A DNA stretch of 64,000 nucleotides from BJGO01 sp039810885 (GCA_039810885.1 JBDHXV010000002.1:1-64000); one strand, 5' to 3'; positions 37,585 through 47,317 are shown, counted from the stretch's first letter. The notes: a model not told the origin generated them from the letters alone. A program made the numbers and translations.

Positions 37585-39270
37585 TTAGAAGTCGTAGAAT
37601 CTGGTCGGAAAGTTCCAACGTAAATTGAGCATGAGCATATTCGTGCTCACAAGGTCTCCGGTGTTTCCATTTTCGGAGCGCCGAACGATAAGATTCAAAT
37701 CTGTAAATAAGTTATGCCGCAACTGATAGCTTATCGTGCAAAGCAACAATTTGGTTTTTATGGGAACTCCTTGTCCGATTTTATTTCCATATTCGCTCAC
37801 GATTGTTTTGTCGTATGCCGGCACCGTAATATCGCCACCCCAATATTTCTCACCCGGCTTATCTGCACCATAGAGATATGAAATAGCACGCAACTGAATA
37901 AATAGGTTTTTAATAGGTTGATAGCGCACTACTCCAATAAACTCCTTAAAATTGGCTCCCAGCGGATGAGCCAATGGCAGATTGTAATTACTATAACCGG
38001 TAACTGAATCGTGATGTGTATAGGTGTATGGTCTCACCCAATTGGTTTCAAATTGCAAGTCAAGATTTTTTACAAAAAAAGCATCTACATATTTTACTCC
38101 TGTTTGCACGCCCCATTTATTCCCCCACCATCCATTATTCTGACGAGCATTATCTATGCTCAAATCATCTATCAATAGCTGACCATAAAGTTGTAGATGT
38201 CGCAGTGTGTTTATTTTGAAATCAAATCCCATCATGCTGTTATCCGGCGAGCCTAATTGTTGCTCGATAGAACGGAAGAAAATAATTGGATTTAAGTATT
38301 GAAACTCATAACCGCTGGTACGTGAAAAAACTACGGCCTCAAATAATCCAATATTTAACCATCGTGTTACATTGGTACTCAAATGATGAAGTGTCGCAAA
38401 ACGTTTGGGTAAAAGCCGGTCACCTTTTTTAAAATCATAGTTATCTATCCCTTGGATGTATAAATTGGTATAGTTAATTCGCCAAACCTTTGTTTGTATT
38501 TTAAGAAATAAATAATCATTGGAGAAATCGGAAAGAAAAAGACTACGATAACCGTTGCCAATAAAATTCCTGTCAACACCAAACGTAAGTGTAATTGGCT
38601 TTAATGCTTTGAAGTCAATATAACCGCGTCCGTTAAAATAGTCGTAGCCCGTTTTTTTAAAGGCTTTGTAATAACCTGCATAAGGGATTCCACTGCGAGG
38701 ATTAATGAAGGCTTGAACATAGTCTGCAGGTCGTATTTGATTTTCACTTGCATAAAAATAGAATCCTAATTTTCGGCTAACATTACCACGTACTTCAACA
38801 CCGCGAGTATTATGAAACTTTGCCCCACTCTTAGAATCTTGCTCAAAACCATATCCGAAATTGATAACCGGATCTACTCGCACGCTAAAGTCATCGTTAT
38901 CGTATCCGTAAAGGTTTGCTTTGTTCTTATAGAACACACCCAGTATCGGCTTCTTTGAATCATAAATCGCGTGTTTATCCGTAAAGTCATTATTGTCCGT
39001 ATAGAGCCACTGTATATTGGCTTCATCCATTTTGGTCCAAGTAGGCTTTGTGTGTAGCGTGTCTATCTTAGTTAAACACTTCACAATGTCATCGCGCATA
39101 TACGGTTTTGTAGAAGTATGAATGTCTGTAAGCAACTGTCCTGATTTTATTTCTAAACGATCCATAAAATCATAAGTAAGGCCTCCAAGCGGTGCAAAAT
39201 TGGATTGAGCAAGTAGTGTATTAGAAAAGAATAAGGTTAGCGCAGCCAGGAAGAGTACTCGTTTTTTCAT
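37585..39270 (-). CDS. capsule assembly Wzi-like outer-membrane protein
   Basis: The start at 39270 gives 561 residues with a clean signal peptide (MKKRVLFLAALTLFFSNTLLAQ); the open frame extends 81 bases upstream without sense. The mature part has Wzi-like features: a short helical N-terminus (YDFMDRLEIKSGQLLTDIHTSTKPYMRDD) and many aromatic strands such as FGVDRNFIGNGYRSLFLSDFSNDYLFLKIQT and LNLRWNFPTRFYDF at the end. Wzi in Enterobacteria anchors capsule polysaccharide. Here it is next to a sugar transporter and a glycosyltransferase, which fits surface glycan handling. Confidence 0.75.
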   Translation of the reverse strand: MKKRVLFLAALTLFFSNTLLAQSNFAPLGGLTYDFMDRLEIKSGQLLTDIHTSTKPYMRDDIVKCLTKIDTLHTKPTWTKMDEANIQWLYTDNNDFTDKHAIYDSKKPILGVFYKNKANLYGYDNDDFSVRVDPVINFGYGFEQDSKSGAKFHNTRGVEVRGNVSRKLGFYFYASENQIRPADYVQAFINPRSGIPYAGYYKAFKKTGYDYFNGRGYIDFKALKPITLTFGVDRNFIGNGYRSLFLSDFSNDYLFLKIQTKVWRINYTNLYIQGIDNYDFKKGDRLLPKRFATLHHLSTNVTRWLNIGLFEAVVFSRTSGYEFQYLNPIIFFRSIEQQLGSPDNSMMGFDFKINTLRHLQLYGQLLIDDLSIDNARQNNGWWGNKWGVQTGVKYVDAFFVKNLDLQFETNWVRPYTYTHHDSVTGYSNYNLPLAHPLGANFKEFIGVVRYQPIKNLFIQLRAISYLYGADKPGEKYWGGDITVPAYDKTIVSEYGNKIGQGVPIKTKLLLCTISYQLRHNLFTDLNLIVRRSENGNTGDLVSTNMLMLNLRWNFPTRFYDF

Positions 39271-39313
39271 GCGGGTTTTATTATTGTGTAAAAATAATTT
39301 TAATAACCGTTCG

Positions 39314-40573
39314 CTAAGACCATTTTGCAATTTTGTTTCCACGCCATGCATAGAATAGAATAAAGAGGTAACACGGTATAAGAATCAGATAGGCTTTATG
39401 ATTACCAATACTTTCTACGTCAGATAATTTCCCATAAAACAACGGTAATAAGGCACCACCTGCGATTGCCATGATGAGCAATGCCGAACCCGTATTGGTA
39501 TGCCTTCCCAACCCTTTAATTGCCAAAGGCCAGATAGCAGGCCAAACCAAAGCATTAGACAGGCCTAAAGAGGCAATACAAAATACCGCTGTATAACCAG
39601 AGGCACTTACAGCGGCTAATGATAAAACGATACCCGTTAACGAAGAGTAGAACAAAGCTTTCTCTTGATTAAGGTACTTTGGAATAAGAAGGATACCTAA
39701 GATATAACCGATAACCATGGCCGACAATGTGAGCGAAGTAAAGTTTTTTGCTTCTGATAAGGGGATACCTTGTGAATGACCAAAGGTTCCGATGGTATCT
39801 CCTGCAATAACCTCGGCACCAACGTATAGAAACAGTGCAAGCACTCCAAGTACTAAATTGGGGTAACTCCACACAGAAGATTTATCGGGTTCGTGAGTTA
39901 ATTCTACTTCTTCTTGCAAACCTATTTCGGGCAATGACGAAAAGCGAACGAATAAGGATAACAATACCAGCACAACACTCATTATTGAATAGGGTAATAC
40001 GACGCGGCGAGCCAGTTCATTCAACGCCATGGTTCGGGCTGCATCATCTAAGGTTTTTATGGTTTCCGTAAGGGTATCCGCATCGGATAAAACAACAGCA
40101 CCTAAAATGATCGGGGCTAACACACCCGCTACTTTATTACATATTCCCATAATACTAATTCGACGCGCTGCACTTTCCAACGGCCCTACGATGGTGATAT
40201 AAGGATTACTCGCTGTTTGCAGTATGGATAAACCGGTGCCAATGATAAATAATCCACCAAGAAAAAGATAATAAGTGCGCGACAATGCTGCAGGAATAAA
40301 CAATATAGCCCCAGCCGCCATAACCAGCAACCCTATCATCATTCCTTTTTTTAATCCGGTGTGCTTCAATAACCACGATGAGGGAATCGCCGTGAAGAAA
40401 TAGGAGATATAAAAGGCAAAAGCAACTAATAACGATTGGAAGTTATTCAACTCGCATGCTATACGCAAGTATGGAATCAGAGTACCATTGAGCCATGTAA
40501 CAAACCCGAAGATAAAAAATAAGCAACCCAGTATGAGCAATAACAAGAAAGGAGATTTTTTTGAAGCAATCAT
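39314..40573 (-). CDS. sugar MFS transporter, FucP family
   Basis: This 419-residue protein has 12 predicted membrane helices. Its start (LGCLFFIFGFVTWLNGTLIPYL) is the mark of the FucP/GluP/NagP sugar:proton symporters. TGLSILQTASNPYITIVGP is another family motif. It should import a hexose or amino sugar through the inner membrane. Its stop lies 43 bases before the Wzi-like start on the same strand, so the three genes are probably one unit. Confidence 0.87.
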   Translation of the reverse strand: MIASKKSPFLLLLILGCLFFIFGFVTWLNGTLIPYLRIACELNNFQSLLVAFAFYISYFFTAIPSSWLLKHTGLKKGMMIGLLVMAAGAILFIPAALSRTYYLFLGGLFIIGTGLSILQTASNPYITIVGPLESAARRISIMGICNKVAGVLAPIILGAVVLSDADTLTETIKTLDDAARTMALNELARRVVLPYSIMSVVLVLLSLFVRFSSLPEIGLQEEVELTHEPDKSSVWSYPNLVLGVLALFLYVGAEVIAGDTIGTFGHSQGIPLSEAKNFTSLTLSAMVIGYILGILLIPKYLNQEKALFYSSLTGIVLSLAAVSASGYTAVFCIASLGLSNALVWPAIWPLAIKGLGRHTNTGSALLIMAIAGGALLPLFYGKLSDVESIGNHKAYLILIPCYLFILFYAWRGNKIAKWS

Positions 40574-40723
40574 TCGTTAATTAAAAGTTTATTCTTCATC
40601 AAACCTACATAAATCAACTTCCGCAGCGTGCTGTCATGAATAAACATAGATTTACAAGTATGTAATATCTATTAATCATTTTTTAAAAGAACAACTTCAT
40701 TTAAAACTCTTATTTTGTCCTCG

Positions 40724-41377
40724 ATGTTTAACGAACTTTCTCAATTTTATCAAAGCATCATGAATGATCCTGTCTCGGTCTTTAACCCCGAAGCGCTAAT
40801 TCGTTATGGAGGTTTGAGTATTTTATTTTTAGTCATTTTTGCTGAAACCGGATTGTTCTTTTGCTTTTTCTTTCCCGGCGATTCCGTTGTTTTTACCGCC
40901 GGAATACTTAGTGCAACAGGAGAAATCCAAGCCGGATGGTTAGAGGTGGTAACGGTAATGACCGTTGCAGCAACTCTTGGCAATATGACCGGATATTGGA
41001 TTGGCAAACGCTCGGGAGCCATACTTATGAAACGTTCCGATACATGGTATTTCAAAAAAGAATATATAGCAACTGCCGATAGTTTTTACAAGAGATATGG
41101 CGGAATGGCATTAGTTCTCGGCCGCTTTCTTCCGATTATTAGAACGTTTGCACCTATTGTAGCAGGAATTTTAAAGATATCTACGAAACGATTCTTTATG
41201 TTTACGATTGTTGGCGCATTAGGCTGGGTAATCCCCTTAGTCACGCTTGGACATTTCTTAGGTAACGTTCCTTTTGTAAAAAATAACTTGGGTTATATCA
41301 TTATTGCTATGGTAATACTAATTACCACTCCGGTAATTTTAAAAGTGGCAAGAGAGCGGCGCAAGCATTCGCCATAG
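40724..41377 (+). CDS. DedA family membrane protein
   Basis: The ATG at 40724 gives 217 residues (MFNELSQFYQS); an in-frame TTG nine bases earlier is less likely. DedA motifs are visible: FAETGLFFCFFFPGDSVVFTAGIL near residue 40, GNMTGYWIGKRSG, FKKEYIATADSFYKRYGGMALVLGRFLPIIRTFAPIVAGI and GALGWVIPLVTLGHFLG. Family members act in membrane homeostasis, and some flip polyprenyl phosphate or phosphatidylethanolamine. Which role applies here is open. Confidence 0.9.
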   Translation: MFNELSQFYQSIMNDPVSVFNPEALIRYGGLSILFLVIFAETGLFFCFFFPGDSVVFTAGILSATGEIQAGWLEVVTVMTVAATLGNMTGYWIGKRSGAILMKRSDTWYFKKEYIATADSFYKRYGGMALVLGRFLPIIRTFAPIVAGILKISTKRFFMFTIVGALGWVIPLVTLGHFLGNVPFVKNNLGYIIIAMVILITTPVILKVARERRKHSP

Positions 41378-41427
41378 GGCTGCTTCTGTTTTTCTGTTTT
41401 CTTATCTTCGTCTTAAATGTGATACGT

Positions 41428-41826
41428 ATGAAAAGAATTCTGCTGATGCTATCTATATTATTTATTACGTGCCTTACGTTGCATGCTCAAACACAGCCCG
41501 TCACAGACTGGAAGACAAAAGTATTAGGAACTTGGAAGTACTTGGGAGAAGAGCAATTCGGAGTTATTACCGAGCCTGATAGCGTCAATGCAAACAATTC
41601 ACTAACCCTTCGTGATGATTTAACTTTTGAAAAAAAGGATGCGAGCATAGTCAGCACGGGGACTTATGTTATCAGTGAAGCAGGCAAGACCATTACTTTT
41701 AAAGACATCAAAACCGGCAAATCAAAAATGTATTACTTAAAAAAATCAGATCCCGATTTCTTAATAATTGAATTCCAAACCCCCGATTTGATTCGTACAC
41801 GATACAAGTATGGTGCAACAAAATAA
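41428..41826 (+). CDS. secreted lipocalin-like protein
   Basis: The ATG at 41428 gives 132 residues with a signal peptide (MKRILLMLSILFITCLTLHAQ); a GTG three codons earlier is possible. The remainder has the small-barrel pattern of lipocalin-like domains: KVLGTWKYLGEEQFG, TFEKKDASIVSTGTYVISEAGKTITFKD and LKKSDPDFLIIEF. The protein is unassigned functionally and lies 41 bases after dedA. Confidence 0.65.
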   Translation: MKRILLMLSILFITCLTLHAQTQPVTDWKTKVLGTWKYLGEEQFGVITEPDSVNANNSLTLRDDLTFEKKDASIVSTGTYVISEAGKTITFKDIKTGKSKMYYLKKSDPDFLIIEFQTPDLIRTRYKYGATK

Positions 41827-41894
41827 GTTAGTCATAAGACAGAACTAATGTGTCCCTCCGATTACTAAAAAGTAATAAAGCTCGTGCGCTTTGT

Positions 41895-41902
41895 TAGTTT
41901 TG
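41895..41902 (+). promoter_or_regulatory. -7 box before pfkA
   Basis: TAGTTTTG fits TAnnTTTG. It lies 46 bases before the pfkA ATG, leaving a leader of about 40 bases. No convincing -33 element is visible. Confidence 0.4.
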
Positions 41903-41948
41903 CCGGAACAATTATTACGATTCTACAATTAAACAAATAAGATAATCC

Positions 41949-42935
41949 ATGCCTAAAAATGATAAATCAATTGCTGTAGTTACCTCAGGCGGTGATGCTC
42001 CCGGAATGAATGCCGCCATAAGAGCTGTGGTTCGTGCTGCCCGATATTTTGGCCTGAGGGTGTATGGTATTAGAAGAGGCTATGAAGGATTGATTGATGG
42101 CGACATATTCGAAATGCAATCACACGATGTGAGCAACATCATACAACGAGGTGGCACTATTTTGAAAACAGCTCGCAGTGAACGCTTTCGCTCCGCTGAA
42201 GGGATGAAACAGGCTTATGAAACGCTTAAGAATAACAATATTAATGGGCTGGTAGCTCTTGGTGGTGATGGTACTTTTAAGGGATGCCTTGAGCTAACCA
42301 AGGCTTATGATATTCAATGTATCGGTGTGCCATGCACGATAGACAACGATTTATTCGGTACGGATTTTACGATTGGTTATGATACTGCGATAAATACAGC
42401 ACTCGATGCTATTGATAAAATCAGAGATACAGCCGATTCACATAATCGCCTTTTCTTTATTGAAGTGATGGGGCGCGATGCCGGGTTTATAGCCATGCGT
42501 ACCGGCATCGGTGGTGGTGCAGAAGCTATTTTAGTCCCGGAAACAAAAACTAATTTAGATCAACTCATTGCCAAACTGGAAAAAGGCTGGCAACGAAATA
42601 AAACATCCAGTATCGTTGTAGTTGCAGAGGGCGATGAGGTCGGTGGCGCGTTTGAAGTTGCGCGTAAGGTTCATGAGCACTTCGATTATTACGACACTCG
42701 TGTATCGATCATAGGGCACATGCAACGCGGAGGTAATCCCACCTGTATGGATCGCGTATTGGCTTCACGCCTTGGGGTAGCAGCAGTTGAAGCACTGCTT
42801 GAAGGTAAATCTAATGTTATGGTTGGGATGATTCATAAGGATTTAGTTTACACCCCTTTTGATAAAGCTATAAAACATAATCTGGATATAAATATGAATC
42901 TATTGCGACTGGCCGACATCTTATCTGCTTCTTAA
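41949..42935 (+). CDS. pfkA: ATP-dependent 6-phosphofructokinase
   Basis: This 328-residue protein is of typical PfkA length. It contains TSGGDAPGMNAAIRAVVR at the N-terminus, GGDGTFKG (glycine where PPi-dependent enzymes have aspartate), TIDNDLFGTDFTIGYDTA with the catalytic aspartates, EVMGRDAGFIA and GHMQRGGNPTCMDR. The GGDG form supports ATP as phosphoryl donor. It commits fructose 6-phosphate to glycolysis. A dehydrogenase/reductase gene follows after 26 bases. Confidence 0.96.
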   Translation: MPKNDKSIAVVTSGGDAPGMNAAIRAVVRAARYFGLRVYGIRRGYEGLIDGDIFEMQSHDVSNIIQRGGTILKTARSERFRSAEGMKQAYETLKNNNINGLVALGGDGTFKGCLELTKAYDIQCIGVPCTIDNDLFGTDFTIGYDTAINTALDAIDKIRDTADSHNRLFFIEVMGRDAGFIAMRTGIGGGAEAILVPETKTNLDQLIAKLEKGWQRNKTSSIVVVAEGDEVGGAFEVARKVHEHFDYYDTRVSIIGHMQRGGNPTCMDRVLASRLGVAAVEALLEGKSNVMVGMIHKDLVYTPFDKAIKHNLDINMNLLRLADILSAS

Positions 42936-42961
42936 ACAACATATACCAATAGTCTATTACC

Positions 42962-43828
42962 ATGAACAATTACAAACAAGGCATGTTTGCCGAAGGAACG
43001 CTGAAGGATACGAATATCATTGTTACCGGAGGAGCCACCGGCTTAGGCCGTTCGATGACTACCTACTTTCTAAACCTCGGAGCCAACGTTCTAATAGCCA
43101 GTAGGAAAAAAGAAGTATTAAGTAAAACATGTGAAGAGATGCAAGCTTCTGCTAAAGGAAAGATCGGCTATGTGGTTTGTGATGTACGTAAATATGAAGA
43201 AGTTGAATCCATGATTGGAGAATGTGTCAAGCAATTTGGCTCTTTTAATGCACTGGTTAATAATGCCGCAGGCAATTTTGTAATGCCTACAGAACGCCTG
43301 TCACACAAGGCTTTTGATGTGGTAACTGATATCGTATTAAAAGGAACTTATAATTGCTCGCTTGCTGCCGGTAAATACTGGATTCAAAATAAACTACCAG
43401 GCAACATGCTGAATATAGTAACCACATACGCTTTCACAGGATCCGCTTATGTAGTACCGTCTGCTTGTGCAAAAGGAGGTGTGCTTGCACTTACTCACAG
43501 CCTTGCCGTAGAATGGGCACGCTATGGAATACGAACAAACGCTATTGCCCCCGGTCCTTTCCCTACAGAGGGAGCCTGGAGTCGCTTATTCCCTGATGCC
43601 ATTCAAAAATTTGTTGCTCCCGAAACACGCATTCCCCTAAAGCGCTTTGGGCATCATCAGGAATTGGCAAATCTCGCAGCGTATCTCATTTCAGATTATA
43701 GCGCCTACATTAACGGAGAAGTAATTGTTATTGATGGCGGAGAATGGCTTAAGGGCGCCGGGCAGTTTAACGGGTTAGAAGCTGTTCCTGATACCGCCTG
43801 GGATATATGGGAGAAGAATAGGAAGTAA
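42962..43828 (+). CDS. 2,4-dienoyl-CoA reductase-like SDR
   Basis: This 288-residue SDR has the NADP-binding motif TGGATGLGRSM and NNAAGNFVMPTE. The classical YxxxK is replaced: TTYAF-x(6)-PSACAK has a tyrosine eleven residues before a serine, and the lysine four after that serine. This is the Tyr/Ser/Lys spacing I recall for mammalian 2,4-dienoyl-CoA reductase. NAIAPGPFPTEGAW is also family-like. It probably removes double bonds during oxidation of unsaturated fatty acids with NADPH. No other beta-oxidation gene is adjacent. Confidence 0.83.
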   Translation: MNNYKQGMFAEGTLKDTNIIVTGGATGLGRSMTTYFLNLGANVLIASRKKEVLSKTCEEMQASAKGKIGYVVCDVRKYEEVESMIGECVKQFGSFNALVNNAAGNFVMPTERLSHKAFDVVTDIVLKGTYNCSLAAGKYWIQNKLPGNMLNIVTTYAFTGSAYVVPSACAKGGVLALTHSLAVEWARYGIRTNAIAPGPFPTEGAWSRLFPDAIQKFVAPETRIPLKRFGHHQELANLAAYLISDYSAYINGEVIVIDGGEWLKGAGQFNGLEAVPDTAWDIWEKNRK

Positions 43829-43863
43829 CACTCTAAAGCCTTTTCCCTTTTCGTGATTCCGAC

Positions 43864-44985
43864 TTATAGATAATCTGTACTCGCTTGCGTATTCAGTCTT
43901 TTACTTAACAGCTTGCCCCAGTTATTAAATGGTTTTTCGAATAAATAATAGAAAACAGCCGACATTCCGAGAGTAGTTAGCACACAAAAAATTAGCCCCG
44001 CATAATAAGCATGTTGCTCCATGTGTAACCATTGTGCAATACGGTTAGGGCGCGGAGTAAAAAGATAAAAGATTACAAACCAATGTGTGAGATATAAGCT
44101 GTAACTGATTTTACCCAAGAATATAAACGGGCTCCAATTAAGCACTCGCTGCCATGTTTGATCATTGATGAGTTTCCATAAAATAAGAAACGAAGCAAAC
44201 CCCGTTATATGAAAAAAGTCAAGACCCAGATAGTGATTGGGGTAGTAATAAAATAAATTAAATGATTGAATACGGTCTATATGCCGTAAAGAAAACATTA
44301 GAAATACCAAGAGATAAATCAGATAACGCCATGGATACCACTTTGATTTCTTAAAATCATACGATTGTATTGCTTCGTAGTTTTTCCCTAACCATACGCC
44401 TAACATAAAATGAAAAGCAAAAGAGCTGATAAAAGCACTAATTAAAATACTCAATGGCAACAACAGCAGATACGTATTTGGAGTTTTGATTAATAGGACT
44501 ACAAATACCGGGACGATCAAACTAAAAATTATTTCTACAGATAAGGTCCAGCCGGGCGTATAGAGTGCTTGAAAATTTCTGATAAGCCCCGCCTCTAATA
44601 GAAAATCGTAATTGCGATTAAAAATAGCTTCCCGCAAAAACGAAAAAGACAGGTCCCCTTTATGCATAAATAGGAAGCTCATAAATAGCATTATTATATA
44701 AGCAGGGTATATTCTAAAAACCCGTTGAACAATAAACTGTCTGTAATTGAGTGCTACCTTAACTTTTGATTCCGGATTGAAATAACGCAAAGACAGAACC
44801 AAACCGCTTAGTACGAAAAAGAAAGAAACGGCATCAGAGCCATTGAATATGCAACTCAGATAATGTTGAGTGTTACGTCCGTCCCAGTAATGGAAGAGAT
44901 CGAGGCTGAAAATAAAATGATAGATAAGAACCGAAAAAGCAGCAATTCCGCGGGCGCTGTCAAGATATGCTATTCGTTTTTGCAT
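43864..44985 (-). CDS. acyltransferase family 3 (OafA-like) membrane protein
   Basis: This 373-residue protein has about 10 membrane helices. The start RIAYLDSARGIAAFSVLIYHF carries the R-x10-H pattern of acyltransferase 3 (R13 area and H23). It also contains DAVSFFFVLSGLVLSLRYF and TPGWTLSVEIIFSLIVPVF. SYSLYLTHWFVIFYLF is a typical late motif. Such proteins acetylate surface polysaccharide, lipid or murein. Target unknown; the gene stands alone. Confidence 0.85.
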   Translation of the reverse strand: MQKRIAYLDSARGIAAFSVLIYHFIFSLDLFHYWDGRNTQHYLSCIFNGSDAVSFFFVLSGLVLSLRYFNPESKVKVALNYRQFIVQRVFRIYPAYIIMLFMSFLFMHKGDLSFSFLREAIFNRNYDFLLEAGLIRNFQALYTPGWTLSVEIIFSLIVPVFVVLLIKTPNTYLLLLPLSILISAFISSFAFHFMLGVWLGKNYEAIQSYDFKKSKWYPWRYLIYLLVFLMFSLRHIDRIQSFNLFYYYPNHYLGLDFFHITGFASFLILWKLINDQTWQRVLNWSPFIFLGKISYSLYLTHWFVIFYLFTPRPNRIAQWLHMEQHAYYAGLIFCVLTTLGMSAVFYYLFEKPFNNWGKLLSKRLNTQASTDYL

Positions 44986-45092
44986 GAGGCAGTTAAATCC
45001 ATACGCAAGTATAAGTAAAAATGCTTAACCCTACTTTAAACCTACGGGATATGATTACTGCCTGAATTTAATATATAAATAAGTAATTTTTA

Positions 45093-45779
45093 TTATCTGG
45101 CCAACATCGTGCGGACTTCCATCTCGAATGGCAAATAAGCATCATCGCTCTCCAACATATAAATAATTGATTTAACTAATTCAGCAGGTTGTATCATATC
45201 TTCCGCACTAAGCTTATTTCCTATTTTATCAAAAAAGTGTGTGTTAACCGAACCCGGATATAAGGTGGACACTTTGATGTTAAACTGACGCAATTCACGA
45301 TAGATAGATTGTGAAATAGCCCGCACCGCAAACTTAGTGGCAGAATAACCACTTCCCTCAACAATAGCTTGCGTTCCGGCTATAGAACAAATATTTATTA
45401 TATGGCCGGAGCGAAATGTCTTCATAATGGGAGCAATTAATTTAATGCCATAGAATGTACCATGCACATTAGTATTAAACATTTCGTGCCAATGCTCTAA
45501 GGACATCTCTTCTATCTTCCCGAAATACCCAACCCCTGCATTGTTGATGAGAATATCTATCGGCTTCTGACTTTGAATTAAAGGAGTTAAGACTTCTTCT
45601 AACTGTTTGTAATTGCCCACATCAGCTTTTAAATCGATATAATTCTTGTGCTGGATTATTGTGCCGCGACGGCTAAGACCGAATACGATACAATCCTTTT
45701 CCAGTAAAGATTTTACTACTTCCAAGCCTATGCCCGAACTGACACCGGTTACAATGGCCGTTTTATTTTTTAGGATCAT
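45093..45779 (-). CDS. short-chain dehydrogenase/reductase
   Basis: This 228-residue classical SDR has TGVSSGIGLEVVKSLL, NNAGVGYFGKIEEM, serine in NICSIAGTQA and YSATKFAVRAIS with the YxxxK pair. It belongs to the general SDR set whose substrate cannot be predicted. It is third in the run tsaD-thioesterase-SDR, six bases after the thioesterase gene. Confidence 0.85.
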   Translation of the reverse strand: MILKNKTAIVTGVSSGIGLEVVKSLLEKDCIVFGLSRRGTIIQHKNYIDLKADVGNYKQLEEVLTPLIQSQKPIDILINNAGVGYFGKIEEMSLEHWHEMFNTNVHGTFYGIKLIAPIMKTFRSGHIINICSIAGTQAIVEGSGYSATKFAVRAISQSIYRELRQFNIKVSTLYPGSVNTHFFDKIGNKLSAEDMIQPAELVKSIIYMLESDDAYLPFEMEVRTMLAR

Positions 45780-45785
45780 AATATA

Positions 45786-46208
45786 TTATTTAAAAAGTTG
45801 AATAAACGCCTCAGGCACCGGAACAACTTTACGATTTTGATAATCGAAACATACCATTCCGGTTTTTGCATGTGCAATGTCGTGCATCTTCTCAGCGTGC
45901 GATAGGCGATAATATAAATCAAACCCTGCACGGGTAAATTCTGCAGGCATTACCTCACATCGAATCACATCGCCATAAAAAGATTCTGATTTATACACCA
46001 CCGCCGCATCCGCCTGTATCAGTGATACACCAAACAAATCCAACTCCGTGCTCTGATACTTTTTTAAGAATTGCACTCGAGATTCGTGAATGATGGATAA
46101 TATCGCATCATTGCCAACATGTGCTCCGTAATTCAAGTCCGTAATACGCACTGGTATGAGCGTGGAGAATTTAAAAACTTCGGGTAGTGTAATTTGAAGA
46201 CGTGCCAT
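45786..46208 (-). CDS. acyl-CoA thioesterase (4HBT hotdog)
   Basis: This 140-residue hotdog protein has RITDLNYGAHVGNDAILSIIHESRVQFLKKY, where D and N/H residues fit the 4-hydroxybenzoyl-CoA thioesterase group, and VYKSESFYGDVIRCEV and AKTGMVCFDYQNRKVVPVPEAF later. It probably hydrolyses acyl-CoA. It is 9 bases downstream of tsaD. Confidence 0.8.
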   Translation of the reverse strand: MARLQITLPEVFKFSTLIPVRITDLNYGAHVGNDAILSIIHESRVQFLKKYQSTELDLFGVSLIQADAAVVYKSESFYGDVIRCEVMPAEFTRAGFDLYYRLSHAEKMHDIAHAKTGMVCFDYQNRKVVPVPEAFIQLFK

Positions 46209-46217
46209 ATTGAAATT

Positions 46218-47225
46218 TTAGAACTGTAAACGCGCCGAAGGCACTAAATACTGGTTACTGAAATCTTTGTTTAAAAACTTATAATGTGCCACTATGGCAA
46301 TCATCGCTGCATTGTCGGTACAATATTCCAAGTCGGGGAAAAAAACTTGTACAGGTTCCTGTTCAGCCCAAAGTAAGAGGGCCTGGCGTAAACCCGTGTT
46401 GGCTGCTACCCCGCCTGCAATAGCTATTCGGGGTATGTTTAAATCAACTGAGGCCTTCTTCAACTTAGCCATTAATATGGAAACAATGCGTTCTTGAACA
46501 CTTGCAGCCAAGTGGGCTTTATTTTGTTCGATAAAATTGTGCTGTTTTTTACTTTGTTCTTGAATAAAATATCGAATAGCTGTTTTCAAACCGCTAAAAC
46601 TAAAATTATATCCTGCTACCTGAGGTTCCGGAAAAGAAAATATTGCTTCGCCCTGTTTAGCAAGTTTATCTATAAGAGGTCCGCCCGGATAGGGCACCCC
46701 CATCATCTTAGCTGTTTTATCAAATGCTTCTCCGGCTGCATCATCCAGAGTTTGGCCTATAACTCGCATATTTAAATAATCTTCAGTCAACACAATTTGT
46801 GTATGCCCTCCCGATACGGTAAGGCACAGAAACGGAAAAGTTGGCATCGGCTTCTTAATATAGTGTGCCGCCACGTGTGCTTGCATGTGTTGCACCGAGA
46901 TAAGTGGGATATTTAAGGCAAGCGCAAGTGCTTTGGCAAATGAAACCCCTACCATGAGCGAGCCGATAAGACCAGGGCCTGAAGTTACTGCTACCGCAGC
47001 TAATTGATTGTTCGTTACACCTGAGTTCTTCATAGCAGCATGTACCACCGGAACGATATGCTGTTGGTGTATGCGTGAAGCCAACTCCGGAACTACGCCA
47101 CCATACTGCTGATGCACTTCCTGTGTTGCTGTCACATTTGATTTTATCTCTCCATCTATAATGACGGCCGCAGAAGTCTCATCACAAGAGGACTCTATAG
47201 CAAGTATAATAATCGGTGTATGCAA
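46218..47225 (-). CDS. tsaD: tRNA N6-adenosine threonylcarbamoyltransferase TsaD
   Basis: Key motifs are ILAIESSCDETSAAVI at the N-terminus, SGPGLIGSLMVGVSFAKALAL, the metal ligands in HMQAHVAAHY and SGGHTQI, and AIAGGVAANTGLRQAL. I chose the TTG at 47225, giving 335 residues starting MHTPIIILAIESSCDETS. An ATG at 47279 would add 18 residues rich in Cys/Tyr that match nothing in TsaD. TsaD completes t6A at position 37 of ANN-decoding tRNAs with TsaB and TsaE, which are not in the window. It heads a three-gene minus-strand run. Confidence 0.94.
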   Translation of the reverse strand: MHTPIIILAIESSCDETSAAVIIDGEIKSNVTATQEVHQQYGGVVPELASRIHQQHIVPVVHAAMKNSGVTNNQLAAVAVTSGPGLIGSLMVGVSFAKALALALNIPLISVQHMQAHVAAHYIKKPMPTFPFLCLTVSGGHTQIVLTEDYLNMRVIGQTLDDAAGEAFDKTAKMMGVPYPGGPLIDKLAKQGEAIFSFPEPQVAGYNFSFSGLKTAIRYFIQEQSKKQHNFIEQNKAHLAASVQERIVSILMAKLKKASVDLNIPRIAIAGGVAANTGLRQALLLWAEQEPVQVFFPDLEYCTDNAAMIAIVAHYKFLNKDFSNQYLVPSARLQF

Positions 47226-47317
47226 ACGACAACAAAAATAAGCGCTAATGCATAATTCATAGAGTATTCCCGATAGCATGACGTTAAATTGGTTGTATTT
47301 TTGAAAGCATTATATTT

